A stretch of DNA of 43,121 bases, from NCBI GenBank assembly GCA_018648225.1, contig JABGRQ010000113.1, forward strand, positions 1 to 43,121, in the 5' to 3' direction. A program made the position numbers and the translations under genes. Positions 1 through 7,264 of this stretch are shown piece after piece. Within the stretch, counting starts at the first letter, position 1, and each line of letters starts with the position of its first letter. This DNA is from Chloroflexota bacterium (GTDB lineage: Bacteria; Chloroflexota; Anaerolineae; Anaerolineales; UBA11858). The notes under the pieces were generated by a model. That model did not search any database. It had not been told where the DNA came from and saw only the letters and a list, made by a program, of their open reading frames with translations.

Positions 1-3
1 GCC

Positions 4-1422
4 TTGCGTTTGCGTTATCGAATAGAAATGCGCTGTATTTGCGCAAAAATAAGGTTTGAAACTGATGCTCTCTATCAGAATGATCCCAAATGGAAAGGTG
101 TCAAACTGGGGCATGATAATAAAGAAACCATTGGTACGTGGGGATGTTTATTGACATCTATGACAATGGTGGCAAATGGATTTGGTAATAATGAAACGCC
201 CGAATCGCTGAATAAAAAGCTAAAATCAGCGGGCGGGTTCCAGGGGGCATTGGTCATTCCGGCGATGTTGCCTTCGGTGTGTCCTGGGATTGTCTACAAA
301 GGGTATCAACCCTGCGAGAATAATCCGGCGCCGTTGGCCCAGATTGATGCCGCGTTGGCTGCCGGGATGCCAGTCATCGCTCAGGTAGACTGGTCACCTA
401 AAGCTGGTTTGCAAACACACTGGATCGTGATATACAGCAAAGAAGGCGACCGCTACTTGATGAAAGACCCTTATCGCTATCGCGGCGATGCGCCCGATAA
501 AAAACTCTACCTCACTGACCGCTACAAACACACGGGGAAGAACCCAGGTCAGGCCATAACCGGCACAGTCTGGTTCGAGGGCACTCCTTCTGGGGGCGGC
601 ACTACCACAGTTACTGTGAACGCAGCCGCAAAGCCAGAGAAAGTACCTGTTCCCGATAACACATTTACTGCCTTTGGCACCGCCGATGGTTTAGCCTTCC
701 GCGGCTCACCATCGATTGGAGGCGCGTTAATTACTCGCTTGCCCCTGCATGTTGAACTGACTTCGCTTGAACCGAATGCCCAAAACAAAATTGGCGTAAT
801 GAATGAGTGGCTGCATGTGCAAGCGCCGAGCGGCGACCAAGGTTACGTGGCGGCCTGGTATGTCTCAAAATCGAAAGAAGAGGAAGAAGAGAAAGCTGCG
901 GCACCGAAAACAGGCGATAATAGCCTGGTGGTGCGCCCCACGACAGGTGGGCTGGCTTTCCGCACAACAACTCGGGTTTCTCCGCAAACTTTGATCAAAC
1001 GTCTACCAGCAGGTGCTTCCCTCGTGGTGCAGGAGCCAATTGCCGTAGCGAAAAAGAAGATTGGCGCGCGCGGCAAATGGCTCAAAGTTAAAGATGTCAC
1101 CGGGCAGGTTGGGTACGTGGCAGGTTGGTATGTGACCCCGGATGGAGAACCAGCGCTGGGTGTTCGTCAAGACCAAAAGAGCGCCAAACCCACCGACGAC
1201 GATGATATTGTGTTACGCACCACAACTGAAGGTGTAGCTCTGCGCAAGGAGACGGTAGTGGCGCCACACACACTTATTAAGCGCATGCCCAATGCCTCCG
1301 AATTACTTTTGCTGGATGAAGCAGAAGAAAGCAAAATTGGCGCGAACGGGCAATGGCTGCGAGTACGGGATATTGAAGGGGATGAAGGTCATGTCGCAGC
1401 CTGGTATGTGACAAGGCGGTAA
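4..1422 (+). CDS. C39-like cysteine peptidase with three SH3-like repeats (5' end may lie outside window)
   Basis: The N-terminal ~190 residues match the peptidase C39-like (C39_2) papain-fold family. Counting from the TTG at 4, the catalytic Cys is C48 in GTWGCLLTSM, the His is H139 in HWIVIY and the Asp is D155 in MKDPY. After a Gly/Thr-rich linker come three bacterial SH3-like units (about residues 223-290, 308-378 and 400-470), each ending in a GYVAxWYV or GHVAAWYV motif; such units commonly bind peptidoglycan or other ligands. No signal peptide is visible. The frame is open to the window edge; internal ATGs at 28 and 64 are alternative starts. It lies 129 bases upstream of the MinD-like ATPase on the same strand. 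Its substrate is unknown: it could be a processing protease, a cell-wall enzyme, or an effector of the downstream cluster. Confidence 0.75.
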   Translation: MRLRYRIEMRCICAKIRFETDALYQNDPKWKGVKLGHDNKETIGTWGCLLTSMTMVANGFGNNETPESLNKKLKSAGGFQGALVIPAMLPSVCPGIVYKGYQPCENNPAPLAQIDAALAAGMPVIAQVDWSPKAGLQTHWIVIYSKEGDRYLMKDPYRYRGDAPDKKLYLTDRYKHTGKNPGQAITGTVWFEGTPSGGGTTTVTVNAAAKPEKVPVPDNTFTAFGTADGLAFRGSPSIGGALITRLPLHVELTSLEPNAQNKIGVMNEWLHVQAPSGDQGYVAAWYVSKSKEEEEEKAAAPKTGDNSLVVRPTTGGLAFRTTTRVSPQTLIKRLPAGASLVVQEPIAVAKKKIGARGKWLKVKDVTGQVGYVAGWYVTPDGEPALGVRQDQKSAKPTDDDDIVLRTTTEGVALRKETVVAPHTLIKRMPNASELLLLDEAEESKIGANGQWLRVRDIEGDEGHVAAWYVTRR

Positions 1423-1437
1423 AGATTGAGTACGCTG

Positions 1438-1474
1438 CAAGGGTGACGATGTATGTATCTACAAGTCACCCTTG
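1438..1474 (+). terminator. Hairpin between the peptidase and the ATPase gene
   Basis: A perfect 10-bp inverted repeat (CAAGGGTGAC / GTCACCCTTG) with a 17-nt loop lies just after the peptidase stop. It has no clear U-run, so it could be a weak terminator, a processing site or a transcript stabiliser. Confidence 0.35.
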
Positions 1475-1551
1475 AACTTTGTATCTATCAAGCATCAGGC
1501 GAATACTCTTTGGTAGGTGCCAAGCGTTTTATCTCTTCAGGAGACAGCAAT

Positions 1552-2307
1552 ATGGCAAAAATAATTATGCTCCATTCGTTCCGCGGGGGTACCGGGAAGA
1601 CCAATACGTCAGCAAATATTGGGGCGTTGCTAGCGATGAGCGGCCTTCGGGTGGCTGTCGTAGATGTAGATATTCAATCGCCAGGCATTCACACCTTGTT
1701 TGGCGTTGACGATAAATCTATGGGGAAAACACTGAATAATTATTTGTGGGGCGAATGTGCAATTGAAGATGCCGCCCTGGATGTGACCGATCAATTGGGC
1801 GGAAAAGCCGAAGGCAAATTCTTCCTGATCCCATCCAGTATCAAAGCCAGCGATATCGCCCGGATTTTGCGTGATGGCTATACGGTCAACTTACTTGATG
1901 AAGGTTTTAAAAGCCTGCAAAACAAGCTTGAACTGGACGCATTGATTATTGATACGCATCCAGGGCTAAATGATGAAATTTTGCTATCAATGGCGTTTGC
2001 CGATGCCCTGGGCATTATCTTGCGCCCCGATCAACAAGATTACCAGGGAACCAGCATCTCAGTAAAACTTGCTCGCAACCTCGAAGTGGAAAATATACTT
2101 TTAATCGTGAATAAATCGCCACAATTATTCAATGATGAAACGGTGAAGTCACGCGTTGAGGAAGCCTATAATGCAGAGGTTATTGCTGTAGTTCCGCATT
2201 CCGATGAAATGATGGCGCTATCCAGCGCGAAATTATTTGTGCTGGAATACCCGGATGATCCCGTAACAACTCACTTCAAAAAATTAGCTGTACGCTGTAT
2301 GTCCTAG
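1552..2307 (+). CDS. MinD/ParA-like (SIMIBI) ATPase with a variant Walker A motif
   Basis: The start is the ATG at 1552, preceded by AGGAG at 1539-1543; the frame is open further upstream but has no ribosome site there. The 251-residue product has a P-loop FRGGTGKTN at residues 10-18, an A' motif VVDVDIQSPG (D38, D40) and the switch II/Walker B motif IIDTHPG (D134). Members of this family hydrolyse ATP to control a partner's position or activity, usually as membrane- or DNA-bound dimers. The usual signature lysine of the deviant Walker A (KGGxGKT) is Arg11, so the classic intermonomer contact is altered. There is no visible C-terminal amphipathic MinD helix and no ParB or MinC/E gene nearby. 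It heads a six-gene same-strand run with an O-methyltransferase, a membrane sensor and SLATT/SLOG proteins, which suggests a switch role in signalling rather than chromosome segregation. Confidence 0.85.
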   Translation: MAKIIMLHSFRGGTGKTNTSANIGALLAMSGLRVAVVDVDIQSPGIHTLFGVDDKSMGKTLNNYLWGECAIEDAALDVTDQLGGKAEGKFFLIPSSIKASDIARILRDGYTVNLLDEGFKSLQNKLELDALIIDTHPGLNDEILLSMAFADALGIILRPDQQDYQGTSISVKLARNLEVENILLIVNKSPQLFNDETVKSRVEEAYNAEVIAVVPHSDEMMALSSAKLFVLEYPDDPVTTHFKKLAVRCMS

Positions 2308-2363
2308 TGCTTCTGGTTCAGGGATGCAACGACAATAGTTCTAAGGAATGAACAAAAGCCAGT

Positions 2364-3104
2364 ATGCAAATTCAACAAGAATTTTTCTCCGACAATGGTC
2401 GGTCGGCATTACCCATTGTCCCACAACAATCTGATGATCCACTAGCCGGATATGCCCTACAATTATTGGCGCGTCGAATCCCAGAATTGCCTCTGGATAC
2501 TGTTTTACTTGAAATGGAAGCGCTCGCTGAACGCGAGCAAATCCCCATTATCGGCCCGCTGGAAGGCGCCATCATTCAGGCGCTGCTTCAAATGCGTCAC
2601 CCAGCACCGCGCTGCGTGTTGGATATAGGTACATCCATCGGGTATTCAGCATTATGGTTGGCACGTGGCCTCCCCGCTGAGAGCAAAGTCGTCAGCATCG
2701 AGATTGATCCGCAGCGTGTTCGTCTGGCACGTAAGTTCGTTGAGAAAGCCGGATACCAGCACCAGATTGAGATCATCGAAGGCGACGTGATGGAGTTATT
2801 GCCCACCTTGGGGATGTTTGAACTAATTTTACAGGATGTCATTAAGCACGTATACTTTGGGAAAAGCGCACAATTATCGTTGCAATTGCTGGATTATTGC
2901 CTCGAACATCTGGTGGATGGCGGTGTGCTACTAGGCGATAATGCTTTTTGTATGGGTGAAGTACTTCTGGAAGATGCGGATGAACTTCCGGTGCAGGTGC
3001 TTGGCATCAAAGCCTATAATGATCTGGTTGCAACTCACCGTCAACTCGATAGCGTTATTCTCCCGGTACGAGACGGTCTGTGGCTATCGCATAAACGCGG
3101 TTAG
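2364..3104 (+). CDS. Class I SAM-dependent O-methyltransferase
   Basis: The 246-residue protein has the fold and length of the catechol/caffeoyl-CoA-like O-methyltransferase family. Motif I is VLDIGTSIGYSALWLA (about residues 85-100), and the acidic residue closing beta-2 is in VVSIEIDPQR. The stretch FELILQDVIKHVY falls where family members have FDxIFIDadK, so the usual metal-binding and catalytic Asp/Lys positions appear as QDVIK and may be altered. An N-terminal helical extension of ~80 residues precedes the SAM fold. There is no strong Shine-Dalgarno before 2364. It sits 56 bases after the ATPase and 21 bases before the Cache-HAMP sensor. The substrate cannot be read from the sequence; a small-molecule hydroxyl acceptor is typical of the family. 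Confidence 0.85.
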   Translation: MQIQQEFFSDNGRSALPIVPQQSDDPLAGYALQLLARRIPELPLDTVLLEMEALAEREQIPIIGPLEGAIIQALLQMRHPAPRCVLDIGTSIGYSALWLARGLPAESKVVSIEIDPQRVRLARKFVEKAGYQHQIEIIEGDVMELLPTLGMFELILQDVIKHVYFGKSAQLSLQLLDYCLEHLVDGGVLLGDNAFCMGEVLLEDADELPVQVLGIKAYNDLVATHRQLDSVILPVRDGLWLSHKRG

Positions 3105-3125
3105 CAAAAATATAAGGAGAGCCGC

Positions 3126-4952
3126 ATGAAAATACTAAAATCAATAGGAATGAATTGGTCCTTGCCTACCAAGATCGCGGTCGCATTTTTATTGGCCGCG
3201 CTATTGCCCTCGCTTGCGGTTTCGGTGTATCAATTTGATACTGGGTCTACTTTGCTGCACGATTTGGCCCTAGATGAAATCCATTTACTGGCATCTGGTG
3301 TGGCCGGGCGCCTAGACCAACTTTTTGATGATACAGAAATTGTGGCATCGCAGATCAGTACAGACCCCACCGTACTCGGCATTCTGCTAGAGCCCGACAA
3401 TGAAGCCGCGCGTACAGCCATCGAAGAACGCTTTTGGGATATTCTGCGCTCAAATCCAGACTATGAATATGTATACCTGCTGCAAGAAAATGGCGATGTA
3501 ATTGTTTCAATCCAGCAGCCTGGGCTTCCTACAGTTCAAGGCGGCAATTTCAGTAATCGAAAATATTTTAGCGAGGCCATTGCAGGTCGCAGTCATATTG
3601 ATGCGCTAGTTGGGCGAAATAGTATGCAATTGGGATTTTATTTTTCACACCCGGTCGTAGATGCCCAGGAAGGCATTGTGGGTGTAGTTGCACTTAAACT
3701 GAAAGGCAGTGCGATTACCAGTATCATCAACGATTTCGATGAGAGCAGCGGAGCGGTTTCTGTATTTTTGGTTGATCACGACGGTATTGTGGTCAGCGCT
3801 CCCAGTTACGCATCGGAGTGGCACCTCAAAGGGCTGGTTAAATTATCCGCCGATGAAGCCGCGGAAGTTGAAAAGCGCTTTGTCATGGATGAGCCACTTA
3901 CATATTTAGACATCCCTGAACTAACCAAACTCACCAAGTATAACAATGGCATCACCGAATATCTCGATGAAGTGATGGATGCTATCTATATTGTTGGCTA
4001 TAAAACCACCGAGAATCTGACCTGGGTTGTGGGGGTCTCCATGTCCGATGAGTATTTCCGCGCCCCGATGGTAGACCTGGCATGGCAGAGCCTCGCTGCG
4101 GTGGGAGTAATGATCGTTATCATTGTTTTGCTGGCCCTGATGCTGGGACGCGGTATTGCCCAACCGGTGCTAAAACTGGCTCATGTTGCCCAAGACGTTG
4201 AAGATCACAAACCCTATTCTCCAGAAGATATTGCCGATGTGATGTCTCTGGGCGATGAAGTCGGACATCTGGCGCGCGTGTTTAACGATATGATTTTGGC
4301 ATTGCGGGCACGTATGGCTGAACTGCAAACCATCTACGAGATTGGCAATAAAATTAGCTCCAGCGTTGAACTCGAAGATACGCTCCGTGATGTAATTGAT
4401 TCCCTCGGCAATGTGATCAGTTTTGAAGCCGCGGAAATTTGTCTTTACGATACCCGAGACAAACATTTGTTGCTCTATGTCACCCGCGATGATGTCTTCA
4501 GCGACGATGAAACGGTTGAAAAATCGATTTACAGCCCCAAAGAAGATTACTTCCCACGCCTCTTTACCGACCGGCACGGGTTGCTGGTTCCAAATATGGA
4601 CGCGTTCGAAAAATATCGGATGACAACGGCGCGTTCCTGGGATGCTTTTGCTCCAAAATCCTATTTGGGTGTTTCCTTGCGCCACCAGAGCCGTGTCGTT
4701 GGTACAATTGAATTGGTTAGCAGTGTTGTAAATGCTTTTAATGAAGATAATTGCCGTATCTTAGAGAGCATCTCCATTCAGGCTGCTGTCGCTCTCAGCA
4801 ACGCCCAAGAAGTGCGCGAGCGCGAACGTCGTCTGGTAAATATGGAAATTGTCGTCGATGATGGGCGTGTTGATAACGAATTAGAAGTTGTTACGAAACG
4901 CCCCTTCTTCCAGGAGTTAAAGCAAAAGGTTTCCAAGCGCAAATCTTCATAA
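3126..4952 (+). CDS. Membrane sensor: dCache - HAMP - GAF, no output domain
   Basis: The 608-residue protein starts at ATG 3126 behind AAGGAG. A first membrane helix (about residues 17-37) is followed by a ~270-residue extracytoplasmic region with the double Cache look (for example GGNFSNRKYF), a second helix (about 315-340), a HAMP linker (about 340-395) and a GAF domain (about 410-560). It ends after a short polar tail, with no histidine kinase, GGDEF, methyl-accepting or phosphatase domain. It would bind an external ligand through Cache and a cytoplasmic ligand through GAF, then pass the signal to a separate partner. The adjacent cyclic-nucleotide-binding and SLATT proteins are the obvious candidates. 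The domain order is confident; the ligand is unknown. Confidence 0.85.
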   Translation: MKILKSIGMNWSLPTKIAVAFLLAALLPSLAVSVYQFDTGSTLLHDLALDEIHLLASGVAGRLDQLFDDTEIVASQISTDPTVLGILLEPDNEAARTAIEERFWDILRSNPDYEYVYLLQENGDVIVSIQQPGLPTVQGGNFSNRKYFSEAIAGRSHIDALVGRNSMQLGFYFSHPVVDAQEGIVGVVALKLKGSAITSIINDFDESSGAVSVFLVDHDGIVVSAPSYASEWHLKGLVKLSADEAAEVEKRFVMDEPLTYLDIPELTKLTKYNNGITEYLDEVMDAIYIVGYKTTENLTWVVGVSMSDEYFRAPMVDLAWQSLAAVGVMIVIIVLLALMLGRGIAQPVLKLAHVAQDVEDHKPYSPEDIADVMSLGDEVGHLARVFNDMILALRARMAELQTIYEIGNKISSSVELEDTLRDVIDSLGNVISFEAAEICLYDTRDKHLLLYVTRDDVFSDDETVEKSIYSPKEDYFPRLFTDRHGLLVPNMDAFEKYRMTTARSWDAFAPKSYLGVSLRHQSRVVGTIELVSSVVNAFNEDNCRILESISIQAAVALSNAQEVRERERRLVNMEIVVDDGRVDNELEVVTKRPFFQELKQKVSKRKSS

Positions 4953-5008
4953 AGCCTATACATTGCGCGCTCAAATTAGTGCATTTTTAGCACATTGAAC
5001 AGGTCTCC

Positions 5009-5059
5009 GGCAACAGAGATGTATGGATCAGGTTTCGTGTCCAATACGTTTCTGTTGCC
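5009..5059 (+). other. Inverted repeat in the 156-bp gap between sensor and cNMP-binding genes
   Basis: GGCAACAGA at 5009-5017 pairs with TCTGTTGCC at 5051-5059 and is followed by a short T-run. The loop is long (33 nt). It may be a weak terminator or attenuator splitting the run of genes; otherwise the gap shows only the GGGAGG ribosome site before 5109. Confidence 0.3.
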
Positions 5060-5108
5060 AGCTTTTTAGAAGCTCTAAATAAGGTTATTCGATTTCCGGG
5101 AGGAACCT

Positions 5109-5609
5109 ATGCTCTCGATACCAGAAAAGATCAGTTTCCTGCGCAAAGTATCGGCATTTGAAGAATTGACCCGTGAACAGCTCATCGCGTTAGCAGAGAT
5201 TTGCAACGAACGATCTTTTAGCCAGGGAGATAATATTTTCCGCCAGGGCGATATTGGCGGAGTTTTGCATATAGTTATTTCTGGAAAAGTGACTATTGAA
5301 CGCGAACTTCAGCAGCAAAGTAATAAAGTTTCCATTATGCAGGTAGAACCCTACGACTATTTAGGTGAGATGTCGTTGTTTTATGACGCGCCACGCTCGG
5401 TAGCTGCGGCAGCCATGGAAGATACGATCACATTGGAAATGGAAAACGATGGCTTTATGAAAATTATCCGCGATGATCCTGATTTGTTGATTGAATTCTG
5501 CCGCGTACTCAGCGTTCGGCTGTGCGAAGCTTACGATAAAATAGCAGAAGCAAATATGGATAAAAAACCACGTGAATTACGTAAACTCTATGACAAACTC
5601 GATTTCTAA
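5109..5609 (+). CDS. Stand-alone cyclic-nucleotide-binding domain protein
   Basis: The 166-residue protein is a single cNMP-binding (CAP_ED) beta-barrel. The phosphate-binding cassette is seen as YLGEMSLFYDAPRSVAAAA, with the conserved Gly-Glu and the Arg that contacts the cyclic phosphate. There is no helix-turn-helix, so it is not a Crp-type regulator. After the C-helix it ends in a short basic/acidic tail (MDKKPRELRKLYDKLDF). The start at 5109 has a strong GGGAGG site. It lies 12 bases before the SLATT gene, so the two are almost certainly translated from one mRNA. It probably senses a cyclic mono- or dinucleotide and relays binding to the neighbouring SLATT or SLOG/TPR proteins. No nucleotide cyclase is in the cluster. 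Confidence 0.9.
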   Translation: MLSIPEKISFLRKVSAFEELTREQLIALAEICNERSFSQGDNIFRQGDIGGVLHIVISGKVTIERELQQQSNKVSIMQVEPYDYLGEMSLFYDAPRSVAAAAMEDTITLEMENDGFMKIIRDDPDLLIEFCRVLSVRLCEAYDKIAEANMDKKPRELRKLYDKLDF

Positions 5610-5621
5610 GGAAGGTACTCA

Positions 5622-7235
5622 ATGAATGATGCGACGCCTCATAACCAATTGCTCGAAACTGCCTGGCGGCGTTTTGCTACTTTAGATAAAAACGCCATCA
5701 GTGTGCAAAAACAATATATCCGTCTGCGCAGAATTATGGCCGTCTTGGGAGTATTGGCTGTGCTCTTTGCCATTTTGGTAGATAACTATAGTCAGCCAAA
5801 TACTGTGGTCGCATACATTTTGCAGGGGTTTCTTATTCTTATGCCAATTTCAGTTTCGATATTTGCCGCGTTTACCAACAAATTTCAGCAAGGACAGAAA
5901 TACATCTCTTACCGGGCCGCGGCTGAATCTATTCTCAAAGAGATTTACCTCTACCGTACAGCGAACAAAAATGAGCCGAATCGTAATCGAATCCTCAGCG
6001 ACCGCCTGGCAACCATTCAGCGAGATTTGTTTCGCGGCGCCGGTGGCGAGTTGGTGCTGACCGAATTTCAGGGTGATGTGCCCCCCTACTACGATCCCAA
6101 GAAAAATGTTGGCGACCCGGGTTTTGACAATCTTGCCGGTGATGCGTATCTAACGTATCGCCTGGAAGACCAACTGGCCTGGCACATCAAACAAAACCTG
6201 AAACTGCAACGCGACCGCAAGCGCATCCAGTGGGCCATTCTGATCTTTGGCGGGGTAGGGGCCTTCTTGGCAGCCTGGGGCGGTTCAATGGCGTTATGGG
6301 TAGCCTTTACCGCGGCAATTGCCTCGGCGCTGGTTGGTTGGGAAGAATTGCGCGGCCTGGATATGCGCGTGGGCAATTACAGTCAGGTTATTTTGGAGTT
6401 GAACATCATCCGCGACTGGTGGTTTACGTTGGGAGATGAACAGCGCGCCGACAAAAATATCAGCAGGCTGGCTGAGAAAACCGAAAAAGCGCTATTCGAC
6501 AAAAACCTCGAATGGGCAGGCGCCATGCGCAAAGCCCTGGCAGAGGCTGAAGGCGATGAAGCTGATTTGGTGGAACATTTTGTTGAAGAGGGCCGTGAAG
6601 TTACCGCTCGCATTCAAGCAAAACTCTATGATGAAGTGGAAGAAATCTTTGATGAAAATATTGGCGAGGTTGCCGAGCGGGTTGAATCTGTAATTGAAGA
6701 TTCGAGCGACGTTCTGGGTAGCCTGTTTGCGGGACTTACTGCCATCAATGAAGATGAACTCGATTTACCGCCCGAAGAAGCTGCGGCAGACATCATTGAT
6801 GATGCGCTGGAAGGCGTTTTTGATGATCCTTTTGCGGCTTATGAAGATGAGGCTGTCAAAGAAGATGAAACCTTCTTTGATCTCCCCCCGGAGGCAGAAT
6901 CGGCTCCGGAACCAGCATACAGCCCTCCCCCCGAACCGAAAACCGTTGAAAGCGCCGTTGATGCCGCAATTGCTGCCTCGTCGTTGTTTTCAGATGAATC
7001 CGAAGAAATTCCCGTGGAAGAAGCTACACAAGTCACACTATTTGATGATGAAGCTGAAATTGTGGCTGAATCTGAAAGCGAAGAACTGGATGATGACCCC
7101 GAAGCTGAAGGCGATATGCACGAAACCTGGGATGATGACGACACGGATCAGGATGGTGATATGCACGAAGTTTGGGATGACGAAGATGATGCCTTCGAAT
7201 ACGATGGCGATGTAAGCGAATCCTGGGATGATTAG
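5622..7235 (+). CDS. SLATT/DUF4231-type membrane protein with long acidic tail
   Basis: The N-terminal ~100 residues fit the DUF4231/SLATT family: a basic amphipathic helix followed by paired membrane helices (about residues 37-53 and 62-88) and the polar segment KYISYRAAAESILKEIYLYR. A second hydrophobic pair lies at about 203-240, followed by another SLATT-like helical stretch. SLATT proteins are predicted pore-forming or membrane-perturbing effectors in nucleotide-dependent conflict systems. From about residue 300 the protein is very acidic, and it ends with three copies of a GD(M/V)xExWDD motif at 497-505, 512-520 and 529-537. The ribosome site AAGGAAGG supports the start. The tail could be an inhibitory or docking segment; its function is unknown. 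Confidence 0.8.
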   Translation: MNDATPHNQLLETAWRRFATLDKNAISVQKQYIRLRRIMAVLGVLAVLFAILVDNYSQPNTVVAYILQGFLILMPISVSIFAAFTNKFQQGQKYISYRAAAESILKEIYLYRTANKNEPNRNRILSDRLATIQRDLFRGAGGELVLTEFQGDVPPYYDPKKNVGDPGFDNLAGDAYLTYRLEDQLAWHIKQNLKLQRDRKRIQWAILIFGGVGAFLAAWGGSMALWVAFTAAIASALVGWEELRGLDMRVGNYSQVILELNIIRDWWFTLGDEQRADKNISRLAEKTEKALFDKNLEWAGAMRKALAEAEGDEADLVEHFVEEGREVTARIQAKLYDEVEEIFDENIGEVAERVESVIEDSSDVLGSLFAGLTAINEDELDLPPEEAAADIIDDALEGVFDDPFAAYEDEAVKEDETFFDLPPEAESAPEPAYSPPPEPKTVESAVDAAIAASSLFSDESEEIPVEEATQVTLFDDEAEIVAESESEELDDDPEAEGDMHETWDDDDTDQDGDMHEVWDDEDDAFEYDGDVSESWDD

Positions 7236-7264
7236 CTTTTAGCTTCACCCCTGAGGAGGGCACA

